This document shows, piece after piece, positions 1 to 7,690 of a stretch of 64,000 nt of DNA. The notes under the pieces were generated by a model, which was not told the origin of the DNA, did not search any database, and was given only the letters and a program-made list of their open reading frames with translations. The position numbers and the translations under genes were made by a program. The stretch's first letter is position 1; each line of letters starts with the position of its first letter. Where the stretch lies: contig NZ_JACCBN010000001.1 of NCBI RefSeq assembly GCF_013409505.1, positions 1,302,001 through 1,366,000 on the forward strand, in the 5' to 3' direction. Source of the stretch: Actinomycetospora corticicola (GTDB taxonomy: Bacteria; Actinomycetota; Actinomycetes; Mycobacteriales; Pseudonocardiaceae).

Positions 1-111
1 GCCCGGTACCTGGTCGTGCCGATGGCGCCGGACGGGGCCGGCGCGCTGTCCGAGGACGACCAGCTCGACCTCGTCACCCGGGACTGCCTGATCGGCGTCG
101 CCGTTCCCTGA
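1..111 (+). CDS. Nitrile hydratase alpha subunit-like protein, C-terminal end only
   Basis: The window opens inside this gene; the last 36 codons and the stop at 109-111 are present. The tail contains RYLVVP and ends LVTRDCLIGVAVP. That fits the end of nitrile hydratase alpha subunits, where a Phe-Val-Val-Leu-Pro strand is followed by a Leu-Val-Thr-Arg-x-x-x-Ile-Gly-Val segment. The metal-binding Cys cluster would lie upstream, outside the window, so activity cannot be judged. Thiocyanate hydrolase gamma and other alpha-like proteins share this tail. It ends six bases before a large hairpin and converges on an IclR gene. Confidence 0.5.
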   Translation, partial: ARYLVVPMAPDGAGALSEDDQLDLVTRDCLIGVAVP

Positions 112-116
112 CCTGA

Positions 117-171
117 TGGCAGGAAAGCGTCGTTGCTGTCACTGGGCGCCAGCAACGACGCTTTCCTGCCA
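117..171. terminator. Large perfect hairpin between convergent genes
   Basis: A perfect 22-bp inverted repeat: left arm 117-138, right arm 150-171, 11-nt loop. It starts six bases after the stop of the rightward gene and ends eleven bases before the stop of the leftward IclR gene, so it can end transcription from both sides. There is no T-run, as is common in actinobacteria. A degenerate copy of the same arms sits at 16326-16367, also between convergent genes. Confidence 0.8.
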
Positions 172-181
172 GGGGGGTTCC

Positions 182-988
182 CTACGACGACGCGCGCTCC
201 AGGGCGACGCTGATCCGCTCGGCGGCACGGCGGACCCCCTGCACGAGCGCAGGCTTGCGCGGCCCGAGCACACGGGAGGTCGACCCCACCACCGACACGG
301 CGGCCACGGCCCGACGACGACCGGCCGCGCCGGTGAGGATGGGCGCTGCGATCGACGACCAGCCCTGGTCGTACTCGTCGCGGCACGTGGCGTAGCCCTG
401 CTCCCGCGTCTGCACGAGCGTCCGCCGCCAGCGGAGCGGGTCGACCACGGTGAACGGGGTCCGGCGCTCCAGGCCGCGTTCCAGGATGGCCACGACCAAC
501 GACGGGTCGGACGCGGCGAGCACCCGGCCGATCGACGACGAGTGCGCCGGGTTCCGGTGGTAGTCGGTACGGAACCGGAGGCCCGCGCCCGGCGTCTCCA
601 GCCGCTCGAGGTAGAGCACGTCGGTGCCCACCGCGACGCCGAGCTGCACGGTCTCGCGGACGGTCTCCCGCAGCTCGCCGAGCACCGGCATGGCCACCTC
701 GCGGAGCAGCAGTCGATCGACGGCCAGCTGCCCGTACTCGAACAGCCGCAGGCCGAGCCGGTAGCGCCCCGAGCCGGCCTTCTCCAGCAGCCCGCCCGCG
801 GCGAGGGCCGCGAGCATCCGGCACGCCGTCGACTTCGCGATCCCGAGCCGCGCCGCCACCTTCGTCGCACCGAGCTCGGCCTCGGAGGCGAAGCAGTCGA
901 GGACGGCGACCGCGGTCGAGACCGACCGCAGCGGGGTGTCCTCCAACCCGTCGTCGGCCACCGGCGGCGAGAAGGGCAGCACCGTCAT
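182..988 (-). CDS. IclR-family transcriptional regulator (first copy)
   Basis: 268 aa. An N-terminal winged helix-turn-helix (about residues 20-80, with the SVSTAVAVLDCFA and GIAKSTACRML segments) is followed by an IclR effector domain (about 95-265). The length is normal. The upstream histidine phosphatase stops at 991-993. I use the ATG at 988; a GTG at 994 that overlaps that stop as GTGA is an equally plausible coupled start. Last gene of the leftward ring-cleavage operon, so probably its own pathway regulator. IclR proteins of aromatic pathways commonly bind the ring-cleavage substrate or product. A second IclR gene lies at 4708-5535. Confidence 0.85.
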   Translation of the reverse strand: MTVLPFSPPVADDGLEDTPLRSVSTAVAVLDCFASEAELGATKVAARLGIAKSTACRMLAALAAGGLLEKAGSGRYRLGLRLFEYGQLAVDRLLLREVAMPVLGELRETVRETVQLGVAVGTDVLYLERLETPGAGLRFRTDYHRNPAHSSSIGRVLAASDPSLVVAILERGLERRTPFTVVDPLRWRRTLVQTREQGYATCRDEYDQGWSSIAAPILTGAAGRRRAVAAVSVVGSTSRVLGPRKPALVQGVRRAAERISVALERASS

Positions 989-990
989 GG

Positions 991-2013
991 TCACGCCTCC
1001 CAGTTCGGGAACTCGTCGGGCGGAGGCACGTTCACCTCGGTCACCCGATTCCGGTAGGAGACGAACGCGGTGCGCCCGCCCTCGCGCATCTTGACCCGGA
1101 TCTCCTCGGTGTTGAGGGGTTCGCCGGGGTCGTAGCCGTGGGCCCAGGTGGCGAAGGCGCGCATCGGGCCGGAGTGCGTCGCGGCGAGGATCCGCTGGTG
1201 CCCGGGCTGTTCGGACATCAGCCGGTGGAAGCCCCGCCAGAACCGCCGCACGCACATCGCCGGCGGCTCGAAGTACATCATCGGGATCGTCAGCCACTCC
1301 TGGATCGGGTCCGCCCCGCCCAGCTGGGTCCGGTAGAACCGGTCGATCTCGACGAGCCACCGCGGCCGGTCCCCGACGGCGAGCCGCTCCAGCGTCTCGT
1401 TCGTCGCCTGGTACTGGCGGAACGCCGAGGTCACGTCGCGCAGCCCGTCGGGGGTCCACACCCCGAAGTTGCGCAGCTCCGGGATCGGCTCCTTGTCGGT
1501 GATCTCGGCGTCGATGCCCCACATCGACAGGCCGTCCTTGGCGCCGCGGAAGAGCTGGTCGGCGGTCTGACGGGCCCGGTTGGTGTCGGCGCAGACGAGC
1601 AGGACGCGGTCACCGTCGGAGAAGCGCCGCGCGAGCTCGTGCCCGCGGCGGTGCGCCTGCCAGGCGCCCATCGGGGTCAGCCCGGCGTCGGTGGAGTACC
1701 CCTGGGTGATGCCGTGCCGGATGATCGAGATCTCGCAGGTGATCTTCTCGGTGGCCTTCCGCTCCACCGGCGCGGCGATCTCCTTGCCGCGGCTGGCCTC
1801 CGCGAGGGCCGGGGTGAAGCGCTCGCCCTCGTAGGAGACCGACGTCTCGCTGCCCGACGACTCCGTGGTCCGTTCGCGGAAGCGGCGCAGGTAGAGCGGG
1901 ACGCCGTCCTCCGCGGGGGCGTCGCCGCCGGCACCGACCTGCCGTCGGGACCGGTACTTCGAGAGGTAGTCCGGCGTCTCGTAACGGTCGACGGACCGGG
2001 GATCGCGGGCCAT
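991..2013 (-). CDS. Histidine phosphatase-family protein with long N-terminal extension
   Basis: 340 aa. The phosphatase core starts near residue 93 with the signature IIRHG (phospho-acceptor His100) and carries the second catalytic His at 280 (ATHSG). The first 90 residues are charged, have no recognisable domain and look disordered. The start ATG (2013-2011) shares its A with the stop of the upstream dioxygenase (TGATG), so translation is coupled. A phosphatase inside an extradiol dioxygenase operon is unusual. It suggests a phosphorylated aromatic intermediate, in line with the phenylphosphate-synthase-like pair at 17815-20729. The substrate is inferred; a general sugar-phosphate phosphatase or mutase role is possible. 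Confidence 0.8.
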   Translation of the reverse strand: MARDPRSVDRYETPDYLSKYRSRRQVGAGGDAPAEDGVPLYLRRFRERTTESSGSETSVSYEGERFTPALAEASRGKEIAAPVERKATEKITCEISIIRHGITQGYSTDAGLTPMGAWQAHRRGHELARRFSDGDRVLLVCADTNRARQTADQLFRGAKDGLSMWGIDAEITDKEPIPELRNFGVWTPDGLRDVTSAFRQYQATNETLERLAVGDRPRWLVEIDRFYRTQLGGADPIQEWLTIPMMYFEPPAMCVRRFWRGFHRLMSEQPGHQRILAATHSGPMRAFATWAHGYDPGEPLNTEEIRVKMREGGRTAFVSYRNRVTEVNVPPPDEFPNWEA

Positions 2014-2957
2014 CAGGAGTGCACCGTGAAGAAGCGCTCGTTGACCTGGCGGTGGTAGTAGAAGATGGCGCGCCCCATCTCCTCCTCGGTCCACGTGATC
2101 GGCTCGAAGTCGGGGTCGACCCAGTAGCCGCCGGTGAACAGTTCGTTCCGGTTGCCGGCCGGGTCGAAGAAGTAGGTGGTGTAGCCGCGGGTGACGCCGT
2201 GGCGCGTGGGCGCCACGTCGATCGGCACGCCGTGGTAGGCCAGCGTGTCGGCGGCGTCGCGGATGCCGTTCCAGTCGTCCATCCAGAACGCGAAGTGGTG
2301 CAGCGCCCCGTTCGGGCCCGTGATGACGGCGATGTCGTGCGGGGTGTGGGAGTGCTCGAGGAACGTGGCGAGCTGGTGCCCGTCGTTCGCGAGGATCTGC
2401 TCGGTGAGCCGGAACTCGAGCAGGTCGCAGAAGAACGCGGTGAACGCCTCGACGTCCTCGGCCATGACGAACACGTGGTCCAGGCGCGGCGGCGCGATCC
2501 CCACCAGGTCCTGCGGACGGGGCGGCGGGTTCTGCATCGGGAGCATGTTCCCGATGCGCTCCATGCCGTGGACCAGCTCCACGAGGTGGCCCGACGGGGC
2601 CTCGAACCGGATCGCCTCGCCCCATCCGGGGCCGAGCTCCCGCGCGGCGAACCGCTTGACGGGCACCCCGGCCGCCTCGAGCTTCGTCGTGAAGTGGTCG
2701 AGGTCCTCGGCGGCGTGCAGCTTGAACGACATGTGGTCCAGGCCGTGGGTCGGCGCGGACCGCAGGATCACGGAGTGGTGCTCGCGCTCGTCCCAGCACT
2801 TGAGGAACACGCGCTCGGCGCCGTCGCGCTCGTCGCGCGCGGTCTCGACGAGGCCGAGCACCTCGGTGTAGTAGGCGGTCGCGAGCTCGAGGTCCGGGAC
2901 GCGGATCTCGACGTGCTGCAGGCGCAGGATGCGGTCGGAGGTCGAATTCGCCGGCAT
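2013..2957 (-). CDS. Extradiol ring-cleavage dioxygenase, VOC superfamily (type I)
   Basis: 314 aa, the usual size of two-domain extradiol enzymes (catechol 2,3-dioxygenase/BphC type). The N-terminal VOC module (about 10-135) is structural. The C-terminal module (155-290) holds the Fe(II) ligands His161 (RLDHV), His220/221 (ALHHF) and Glu272 (NRNELF). It should open a catechol by meta-cleavage with O2. It is closely similar along its length to the protein encoded at 2969-3925, so the two are a tandem duplication. Start ATG at 2957, preceded by a GAGGGG-type ribosome site. The stop overlaps the next gene. Confidence 0.88.
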   Translation of the reverse strand: MPANSTSDRILRLQHVEIRVPDLELATAYYTEVLGLVETARDERDGAERVFLKCWDEREHHSVILRSAPTHGLDHMSFKLHAAEDLDHFTTKLEAAGVPVKRFAARELGPGWGEAIRFEAPSGHLVELVHGMERIGNMLPMQNPPPRPQDLVGIAPPRLDHVFVMAEDVEAFTAFFCDLLEFRLTEQILANDGHQLATFLEHSHTPHDIAVITGPNGALHHFAFWMDDWNGIRDAADTLAYHGVPIDVAPTRHGVTRGYTTYFFDPAGNRNELFTGGYWVDPDFEPITWTEEEMGRAIFYYHRQVNERFFTVHS

Positions 2958-2968
2958 GTCGGGGCCCC

Positions 2969-3925
2969 TCACGTGTGCATGCGCAGGAAGCGCTGGCTGA
3001 CGACGTTCTCGTAGTAGAAGAGGCCCTTGCCGAAGTTGTCCTCGGTCCACGTGAGGATCTCGGTGTCGGGGTCGACCCAGTAGCCGCCGGTGAAGACCTC
3101 GTTGCGGATCCCGAGCGGGTCGAAGAAGTAGATGGTGTTGCCGCGGGTGACGCCGTGGCGCGTCGGGCCCTGGTCGATCTGCACGCCGTTGTAGGCGAGC
3201 GTGTCCGCGGCCTTGCGGATGTGGTCCCAGTCGTCGAGCCAGTAGGCCCAGTGGTGCAGCGCGCCGTTCGGACCGTTGACGATCGCGATGTCGTGCGGGG
3301 AGTTCGTGCGGCCGGCGAGCCAGACGCCGAGCTGGTGGCCGTTGCCGTCGAGGACCTGCTCGGTCATCCGCAGCCCGAGCACGTCGATGAAGAACTTGGC
3401 CGACTCGGCGACCTCCTCGGCGTTGACCAGCATGTGGTCCATCCGCGGGGGCGCGATGCCCGGCAGGTCGGGCGGCGGCGTGGGCGACGGGTTGTGCTTG
3501 CCGAGCAGGTTGCCGGTCTTCTCGATGTCCCAGACCAGCTCCATGATCTGGCCGGACGGGACCTCGAAGCGCAGCGACTCGCCCTGCCCGACCGCCTCGC
3601 CGCGGCTCACCCGCGAAATCGGGCACCCGTACGCCTCGACCTTGTTCTCGAAGTCGGCGAGGTCGTCCTCGGCTTCCACCCGGAACGTGAAGGAGTCCAT
3701 CCCGGTGCGCGGGTGGTAGCGCATCCGCAGGGAGTGGTGGTCCTCCTCGTCCCAGCACTTCAGGTACACCGTGTCGTCGGTCCGCTGCACCTGCTGCAGG
3801 CCCATGACCTCGGTGTAGTAGGCCGTCGAGAGGTCGAGGTCGGGGGTCCGCACGTCGATGTGTGCGAGGCGCAGGATGCCCACGTCGGGGTCCTCTCCGT
3901 CGGGGACTCGTGTGCTTGACGTCAC
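2969..3925 (-). CDS. Extradiol ring-cleavage dioxygenase, VOC superfamily (paralogue, first gene of the operon)
   Basis: 318 aa. Same two-domain layout as its neighbour, with complete Fe(II) ligands His164 (RMDHM), His224/225 (ALHHW) and Glu276 (IRNEVF). The two copies differ mostly in the N-terminal third and around residues 195-210, which could give different substrate range. The longest start is the GTG at 3925, one base from an inverted repeat (3927-3945). Compared with its paralogue the true start may be the GTG at Val15, because the aligned homology begins there. Leads the leftward operon dioxygenase-dioxygenase-phosphatase-IclR. Confidence 0.86.
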   Translation of the reverse strand: MTSSTRVPDGEDPDVGILRLAHIDVRTPDLDLSTAYYTEVMGLQQVQRTDDTVYLKCWDEEDHHSLRMRYHPRTGMDSFTFRVEAEDDLADFENKVEAYGCPISRVSRGEAVGQGESLRFEVPSGQIMELVWDIEKTGNLLGKHNPSPTPPPDLPGIAPPRMDHMLVNAEEVAESAKFFIDVLGLRMTEQVLDGNGHQLGVWLAGRTNSPHDIAIVNGPNGALHHWAYWLDDWDHIRKAADTLAYNGVQIDQGPTRHGVTRGNTIYFFDPLGIRNEVFTGGYWVDPDTEILTWTEDNFGKGLFYYENVVSQRFLRMHT

Positions 3926-3926
3926 G

Positions 3927-3982
3927 ACGCTAGCCGCCCTAGCGTTCCGGGGAGAAGACCTGCCGTTCCGGCGTCCGGAACG
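3927..3982. promoter_or_regulatory. Divergent control region with two inverted repeats and three CGTTCCGG half-sites
   Basis: Between the leftward dioxygenase operon and the rightward operon. ACGCTAG-5nt-CTAGCGT (3927-3945) is a perfect 7-bp inverted repeat. CGTTCCGG-CGT-CCGGAACG (3964-3982) is a perfect 8-bp inverted repeat. A third CGTTCCGG half-site at 3943-3950 bridges the two. The most likely binders are the two IclR regulators encoded on either side. Confidence 0.65.
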
Positions 3983-3998
3983 AGTGCGAGGAGGCGAC

Positions 3999-4706
3999 GT
4001 GGCCGACCCGATGGCGATGCGCCGTGCCGTCGCGGGCTACGTGGAGGGCATCCACGCCGCGTACGCGACCCAGGCCGCGACGTTCCCGCCGGCGGTGCGC
4101 GGGCGGATGCCGCTGCTCGCCGCCGGGCGGTTCACGGTCGTCGCGGCCGGGGCCCGGCACCTGCACGTCCTCGCCACCACGGAGCCGCTCGGCCCGCTGC
4201 GCGGCGAGGAGGTCGAACTCCCGGGATCGCTCGAGGGCCTGGACTGGGTGGTCCGGTTCTACGACCCGGTGGTGCTGCCCGCGCTCGGCCTCATCGACGA
4301 GGGCGCCGGACCCCGTCCCGACGACGTCCGGGGCACGTTGGGCGTCTCCACGGTGCTCTACCACCTCGTCACGCAACCGGGCTCCGGGCTCTCGCCGCAT
4401 CACGCCGGGCACGTCGGGGCCGGGCTCGCCGCCGGGCACTCCGCCGCCGCCCGCGACTTCGACGCGCTGCGCTCGCGCGCCCGGGGCCGGGAGGTCCTCG
4501 TCGACGAGATGCAGGGCGCGGCGACCGCGGGCCTCGCGCGCGCCCAGGTGCTGCTCGCCCGGGCGATCGCGCCGCAGAACGCCCCGGTCGCCGAGGCCGT
4601 CGACGCCGCTCTGCGTCCCGGTGCGGCCGTCGACCCCGACGCCGTCCGCCGCGTCCTGGTCACCGCGCTCGGGGGCACCCCGGCCGGCACCGCGGGGGCG
4701 GCCTGA
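3999..4706 (+). CDS. Protein of unknown function, first gene of the lower meta-cleavage operon
   Basis: 235 aa from the GTG at 3999, which has a GAGGAGG ribosome site at 3989-3995; longer upstream in-frame starts run through the operator region and are unlikely. I do not recognise the family. It is Ala/Arg-rich with no signal peptide or membrane segment, a Trp-Val-Val-Arg-Phe-Tyr-Asp segment mid-protein and a His-rich stretch (SPHHAGHVGAGLAAGH) near residue 150 that could bind metal. One base separates its stop from the next IclR start. Its position ahead of the hydratase and decarboxylase genes suggests a role in aromatic catabolism. Confidence 0.65.
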   Translation: MADPMAMRRAVAGYVEGIHAAYATQAATFPPAVRGRMPLLAAGRFTVVAAGARHLHVLATTEPLGPLRGEEVELPGSLEGLDWVVRFYDPVVLPALGLIDEGAGPRPDDVRGTLGVSTVLYHLVTQPGSGLSPHHAGHVGAGLAAGHSAAARDFDALRSRARGREVLVDEMQGAATAGLARAQVLLARAIAPQNAPVAEAVDAALRPGAAVDPDAVRRVLVTALGGTPAGTAGAA

Positions 4707-4707
4707 C

Positions 4708-5535
4708 GTGGACGCGACGCTCCAGTCGGTGACCAACGCCGCCCGCCTGCTCAAGGCCTTCCTCTCCCGCGAGGAGTCGCTCGGGGTCTCGGAGCTGTCC
4801 CGACGACTGGGCCTGGGCAAGTCCGCCGTCCACCGCCTGCTCGCCACGCTGGCGGCCGAGGGTCTGGTGACCCGCGCCGAGAGCGGCGGCTACCGGCTCG
4901 GGATGGTGATGTTCGAGCTGGGCGAGGCCGTGCGCGCGCACCTGGACCTGCACGGTGCCGCCGGGCCGGTGCTCGTCGAGCTCCGGGCGCAGACGGGGGA
5001 GTCCTCGCAGGTCGGGGTGCTCGACGGCGACGAGGTCGTCTACGTCGACCGGCTCGAGAGCACGCACTCGCTGCGCCTGTTCCACGAGACCGGTCGCCGC
5101 GTGCCGCTGCACTGCACGAGCTCCGGGAAGGTGCTGCTCGCGGCGATGCCCGAGGAGCGGCGCGAGGCCGTCGTCGCCCGGGGCTTCACCGCGCTGACCC
5201 CGCACACGATCGTCGAACCCGACGCCGTCCGCGCCGAGCTCGCGACCGTCCGCCGCCGGGGGTGGGCGGAGGCGATCGACGAGCGCGAGATCGGGGTCGC
5301 CTCCCTCGCCGCGCCGGTGTTCGGCCCGGGCGGGGACGTCGTGGCCGCGATCAGCGTCGGCGCCCCGGTGCTGCGCTTCCTGGCCCTCCCGCGCGAGCAC
5401 CTCGTGCGGTGCGTCGTCGAGGCCGGGGAGGCCGTGTCGCGGCGACTCGGCTGGAGCCCGGAGACGGAGCGGCCCGCGAACCCGAGTGACCCGTCGTCAG
5501 GAAGGCTGGAGGAGCCCCGGCATGCCCGTGTCTGA
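4708..5535 (+). CDS. IclR-family transcriptional regulator (second copy)
   Basis: 275 aa from the GTG at 4708, directly after the preceding TGA. The N-terminal winged HTH (about 5-65, containing GLGKSAVHRLLATLAAEGL) is followed by the effector domain (about 80-255). The C-terminus overlaps the next gene by 14 bp. The middle of the effector domain has the family CTSSGKVLLA segment. Encoded within the hydratase/decarboxylase operon, so probably controls it from the palindromes at 3927-3982. It differs clearly from the IclR at 182-988, so the two likely sense different ligands. Confidence 0.88.
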   Translation: MDATLQSVTNAARLLKAFLSREESLGVSELSRRLGLGKSAVHRLLATLAAEGLVTRAESGGYRLGMVMFELGEAVRAHLDLHGAAGPVLVELRAQTGESSQVGVLDGDEVVYVDRLESTHSLRLFHETGRRVPLHCTSSGKVLLAAMPEERREAVVARGFTALTPHTIVEPDAVRAELATVRRRGWAEAIDEREIGVASLAAPVFGPGGDVVAAISVGAPVLRFLALPREHLVRCVVEAGEAVSRRLGWSPETERPANPSDPSSGRLEEPRHARV

Positions 5536-6307
5536 CCCGGAGTCCAAGGCCCGCGCGCTCTACGACGCGCGGCGCATGCGGACCCCGATCCCGCCGTTCA
5601 CCGACGAGGACCCGTCTCTGGGGATGGCCGACGGCTACGCGATCCAGCGGGAGCTGGTGCCGCTGCTGCTCGCCGACGGCGACCGGATCGTCGGCTACAA
5701 GGTGGGCCTGACCTCGAAGGCCATGCAGAAGATGATCGGGGTGGACGACCCCGACCACGGCCCCGTCCTCGCCTCCACGGTCTACCGCGACGGGGACACG
5801 CTCTCGCTCGCCGACTTCATCGCCCCCAAGGTCGAGGCCGAGATCGTGTTCGTGCTGGGGGAGCGGCTGGCGGGCCCCGGCGTCGGGCCGACCGACGCGG
5901 CCCGGGCCGTCGCGGGCGCGGCGGCGGCGATGGAGATCGTCGACTCCCGGATCGCGGACTGGCGGATCCAGCTCGCGGACACGGTCGCCGACCTCGCCTC
6001 GAACGGCGCGGTCGCGGTGTCGTCGCGGGTGGTGCCGCTGGCGGGCCTCGACACGCGGTTGATCGGCATGACGCTGACCCGCAACGGGGAGCTGCTCGAC
6101 ACCGGGGCGGGCGCGGCGGCGCTCGGCGACCCGCTGGCGGTGGTGGCGTGGCTCGCCAACGTGCTCGGCGAGCACGGCGTGGCGCTGGAGCCGGGGCACC
6201 TGGTGATGACCGGCGCCCTGCACGCGGCGGTCCCCATGGCGGCGGGCGAGGTCTACCGCGCGGAGTTCGACCGGCTGGGTCCGATCAGCATCAGGGTGGC
6301 ACCGTGA
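5522..6307 (+). CDS. 2-oxopent-4-enoate hydratase (2-keto-4-pentenoate hydratase)
   Basis: 261 aa, a normal length. It hydrates 2-hydroxypenta-2,4-dienoate to 4-hydroxy-2-oxovalerate in meta-cleavage pathways. Family features are visible: Lys60 in GYKVGLTSKAM, metal-binding Glu105 and Glu107 in VEAEIVFVLG, and the EIVDSRI segment. The ATG at 5522 lies inside the end of the IclR gene (14-bp overlap) behind a GGAGGAG ribosome site, so the two are co-expressed. The following gene is a homologue. Of the two, this one resembles MhpD/XylJ more and the next XylI more, but hydratase and decarboxylase are hard to separate by sequence. Confidence 0.82.
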   Translation: MPVSDPESKARALYDARRMRTPIPPFTDEDPSLGMADGYAIQRELVPLLLADGDRIVGYKVGLTSKAMQKMIGVDDPDHGPVLASTVYRDGDTLSLADFIAPKVEAEIVFVLGERLAGPGVGPTDAARAVAGAAAAMEIVDSRIADWRIQLADTVADLASNGAVAVSSRVVPLAGLDTRLIGMTLTRNGELLDTGAGAAALGDPLAVVAWLANVLGEHGVALEPGHLVMTGALHAAVPMAAGEVYRAEFDRLGPISIRVAP

Positions 6308-7065
6308 ATCACGAGGAACTGGCGGCACGGCTGTCGAAGGCCGTGGCTGAGCGGACGGCGATCGAGCCGCTCAGCGACGAGTACCCCGACCTCGACCTGG
6401 AGGCCGGCTACGCCGTGCAGCGGGTGCTGCGCGACCAGGCCGGGCCGCTCGCGGGCTGGAAGCTCGGCGTCACGTCGCGGGCGAAGCAGGCCCAGGTCGG
6501 CGTCTCCGCCCCGGTCTGCGGCTTCCTGCCGGCCGCCGCCGCGCTCGACCTCGGCGAGCCGCTGCGCGCGGGCGAGCTGATCCAGCCGCGCGCCGAGCCG
6601 GAGATCGTGTTCGTGCTCGGACGCGACCTCTCCGGCGCGCACTGCACCGCCGTCGACGTGCTCTCCGCGACCTCGGGCCTCGCCGTCGGGATCGAGATCC
6701 TCGACTCCCGCTTCCGCGACTACCGCTTCACGATGGCCGACGTCGTCGCCGACGACACCTCGGCGGCCCGCTACGTCGTCGGGACCCCCGTGCCGCCGGC
6801 GGGCGTCGACGTCCGCCTCGTCGGGGTGGTGCTGGAGAAGAACGGCGAGCTGGTCGCCACCGCCTCGGGCGCGGCGTCGCTGGGCCACCCGGCCGCGGCC
6901 GTGGCGTGGCTCGTCCGGCGCCTCGCGCTCTCCGGCGAGGGGCTGCGGGCCGGTGAGGTCGTGCTCTCCGGCGGGCTGACCGCGGCGACCCCCGTGGCGT
7001 CGGGCGACGTGGTGACCGTGTCGATCGACCGGCTCGGCACCGTCGAGCTGCCCGTCTCCGAGTAG
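6304..7065 (+). CDS. 2-oxo-3-hexenedioate decarboxylase (4-oxalocrotonate decarboxylase)
   Basis: 253 aa, a paralogue of the preceding hydratase with the same fold. Conserved Lys53 (GWKLGVTSRAK) and metal Glu98/Glu100 (AEPEIVFVLG) are present. In the 4-oxalocrotonate branch it decarboxylates 2-oxo-3-hexenedioate and works in complex with the hydratase, which explains their adjacency. The GTG start overlaps the hydratase stop (GTGA at 6304-6307). The paired hydratase and decarboxylase plus the tautomerase at 7076 mark the dehydrogenase branch of meta-cleavage, yet no 2-hydroxymuconic semialdehyde dehydrogenase gene is in the window. Confidence 0.78.
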   Translation: MNHEELAARLSKAVAERTAIEPLSDEYPDLDLEAGYAVQRVLRDQAGPLAGWKLGVTSRAKQAQVGVSAPVCGFLPAAAALDLGEPLRAGELIQPRAEPEIVFVLGRDLSGAHCTAVDVLSATSGLAVGIEILDSRFRDYRFTMADVVADDTSAARYVVGTPVPPAGVDVRLVGVVLEKNGELVATASGAASLGHPAAAVAWLVRRLALSGEGLRAGEVVLSGGLTAATPVASGDVVTVSIDRLGTVELPVSE

Positions 7066-7075
7066 AGGAGTCCCC

Positions 7076-7279
7076 GTGCCCCTGGTCCAGATCACCCTCG
7101 CCCGTGGCCGCACCCCCGAGCAGCTGGCCGCGCTGGGGGAGAAGGTGACCGCCGCCGTCGCCGACGCCGTCGGCGCGCCCGCGGGCAACGTCCGCGTGGT
7201 GGTCACCGAGTGCGAGCCGGAGCACTGGTTCGTCGGCGGGGAGTCGCTCGCCGAGCTGCGGGCGTCCGGGAAGCGGTAG
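7076..7279 (+). CDS. 4-oxalocrotonate tautomerase
   Basis: 67 aa, the classic tautomerase monomer size. After Met removal the N-terminal residue is Pro (PLVQITLARG), the catalytic base of the family. A C-terminal Trp near residue 51 (EHWFVGG) matches the active-site region of related enzymes. It interconverts enol and keto forms of 4-oxalocrotonate before decarboxylation. GTG start ten bases after the decarboxylase stop, with a GAGGAG ribosome site. A fused double tautomerase lies separately at 24925-25341. Confidence 0.85.
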   Translation: MPLVQITLARGRTPEQLAALGEKVTAAVADAVGAPAGNVRVVVTECEPEHWFVGGESLAELRASGKR

Positions 7280-7289
7280 GAGGTCGGTC

Positions 7290-7646
7290 GTGCTCCTCGC
7301 CCTGGGCGACCCGGCGGGTCGGACCGCGTGGACGGTCTCCAGCCCCGACGGCCGGGAGTTCGCGGTCTTCCGTCCCGACGCCGGGGTGGTGCGGGTGACC
7401 GACGCCGGCTGCCCGCACCGGGGCGGACCGATGGTCGAGGGACGGGTCGCCGACGGCGAGGTGCGCTGCCCGTGGCACTGGTACCGGTTCGACCTGGACA
7501 CCGGCGAGTGCCGGACCACCGACGCCCACCGGCTCGCGGTGTACCCCGTGGTGGAGCGTGACGGGGCGTGGTTCGCCGACGTGGGCGAGCCGGCGCCGGT
7601 GCTGTCGTGGTCGGAACGGCTGCGGGCGCACGCGCGGGGGGACTGA
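7290..7646 (+). CDS. Rieske [2Fe-2S] ferredoxin-like protein
   Basis: 118 aa. Rieske cluster motifs CPHRGG (about residue 41) and CPWHWYRFDL (about residue 60) give the Cys-x-His and Cys-x2-His ligands. No membrane segment, so a soluble electron carrier. It ends the operon begun at 3999. Soluble Rieske ferredoxins pass electrons to Rieske oxygenases or act as ring-hydroxylation partners. The oxygenase alpha subunit at 12587-13939 or the P450 at 9897-11084 could be its partner; both are guesses. No reductase gene is present. Confidence 0.85.
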   Translation: MLLALGDPAGRTAWTVSSPDGREFAVFRPDAGVVRVTDAGCPHRGGPMVEGRVADGEVRCPWHWYRFDLDTGECRTTDAHRLAVYPVVERDGAWFADVGEPAPVLSWSERLRAHARGD

Positions 7647-7675
7647 CCCGCTCGACCGAGCGCGGTCTACCTAGA

Positions 7676-7690
7676 TAGAGTTAAGCGGTG
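7676..7690 (+). promoter_or_regulatory. Leaderless-type promoter of the PadR/ABC operon
   Basis: TAGAGT at 7676-7681 ends six bases before the GTG start at 7688, the spacing of actinobacterial leaderless transcripts. The surrounding CTAGATAGAGTTAAG is the only AT-rich patch nearby and may also hold the PadR operator. No Shine-Dalgarno sequence precedes the GTG. Confidence 0.55.
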
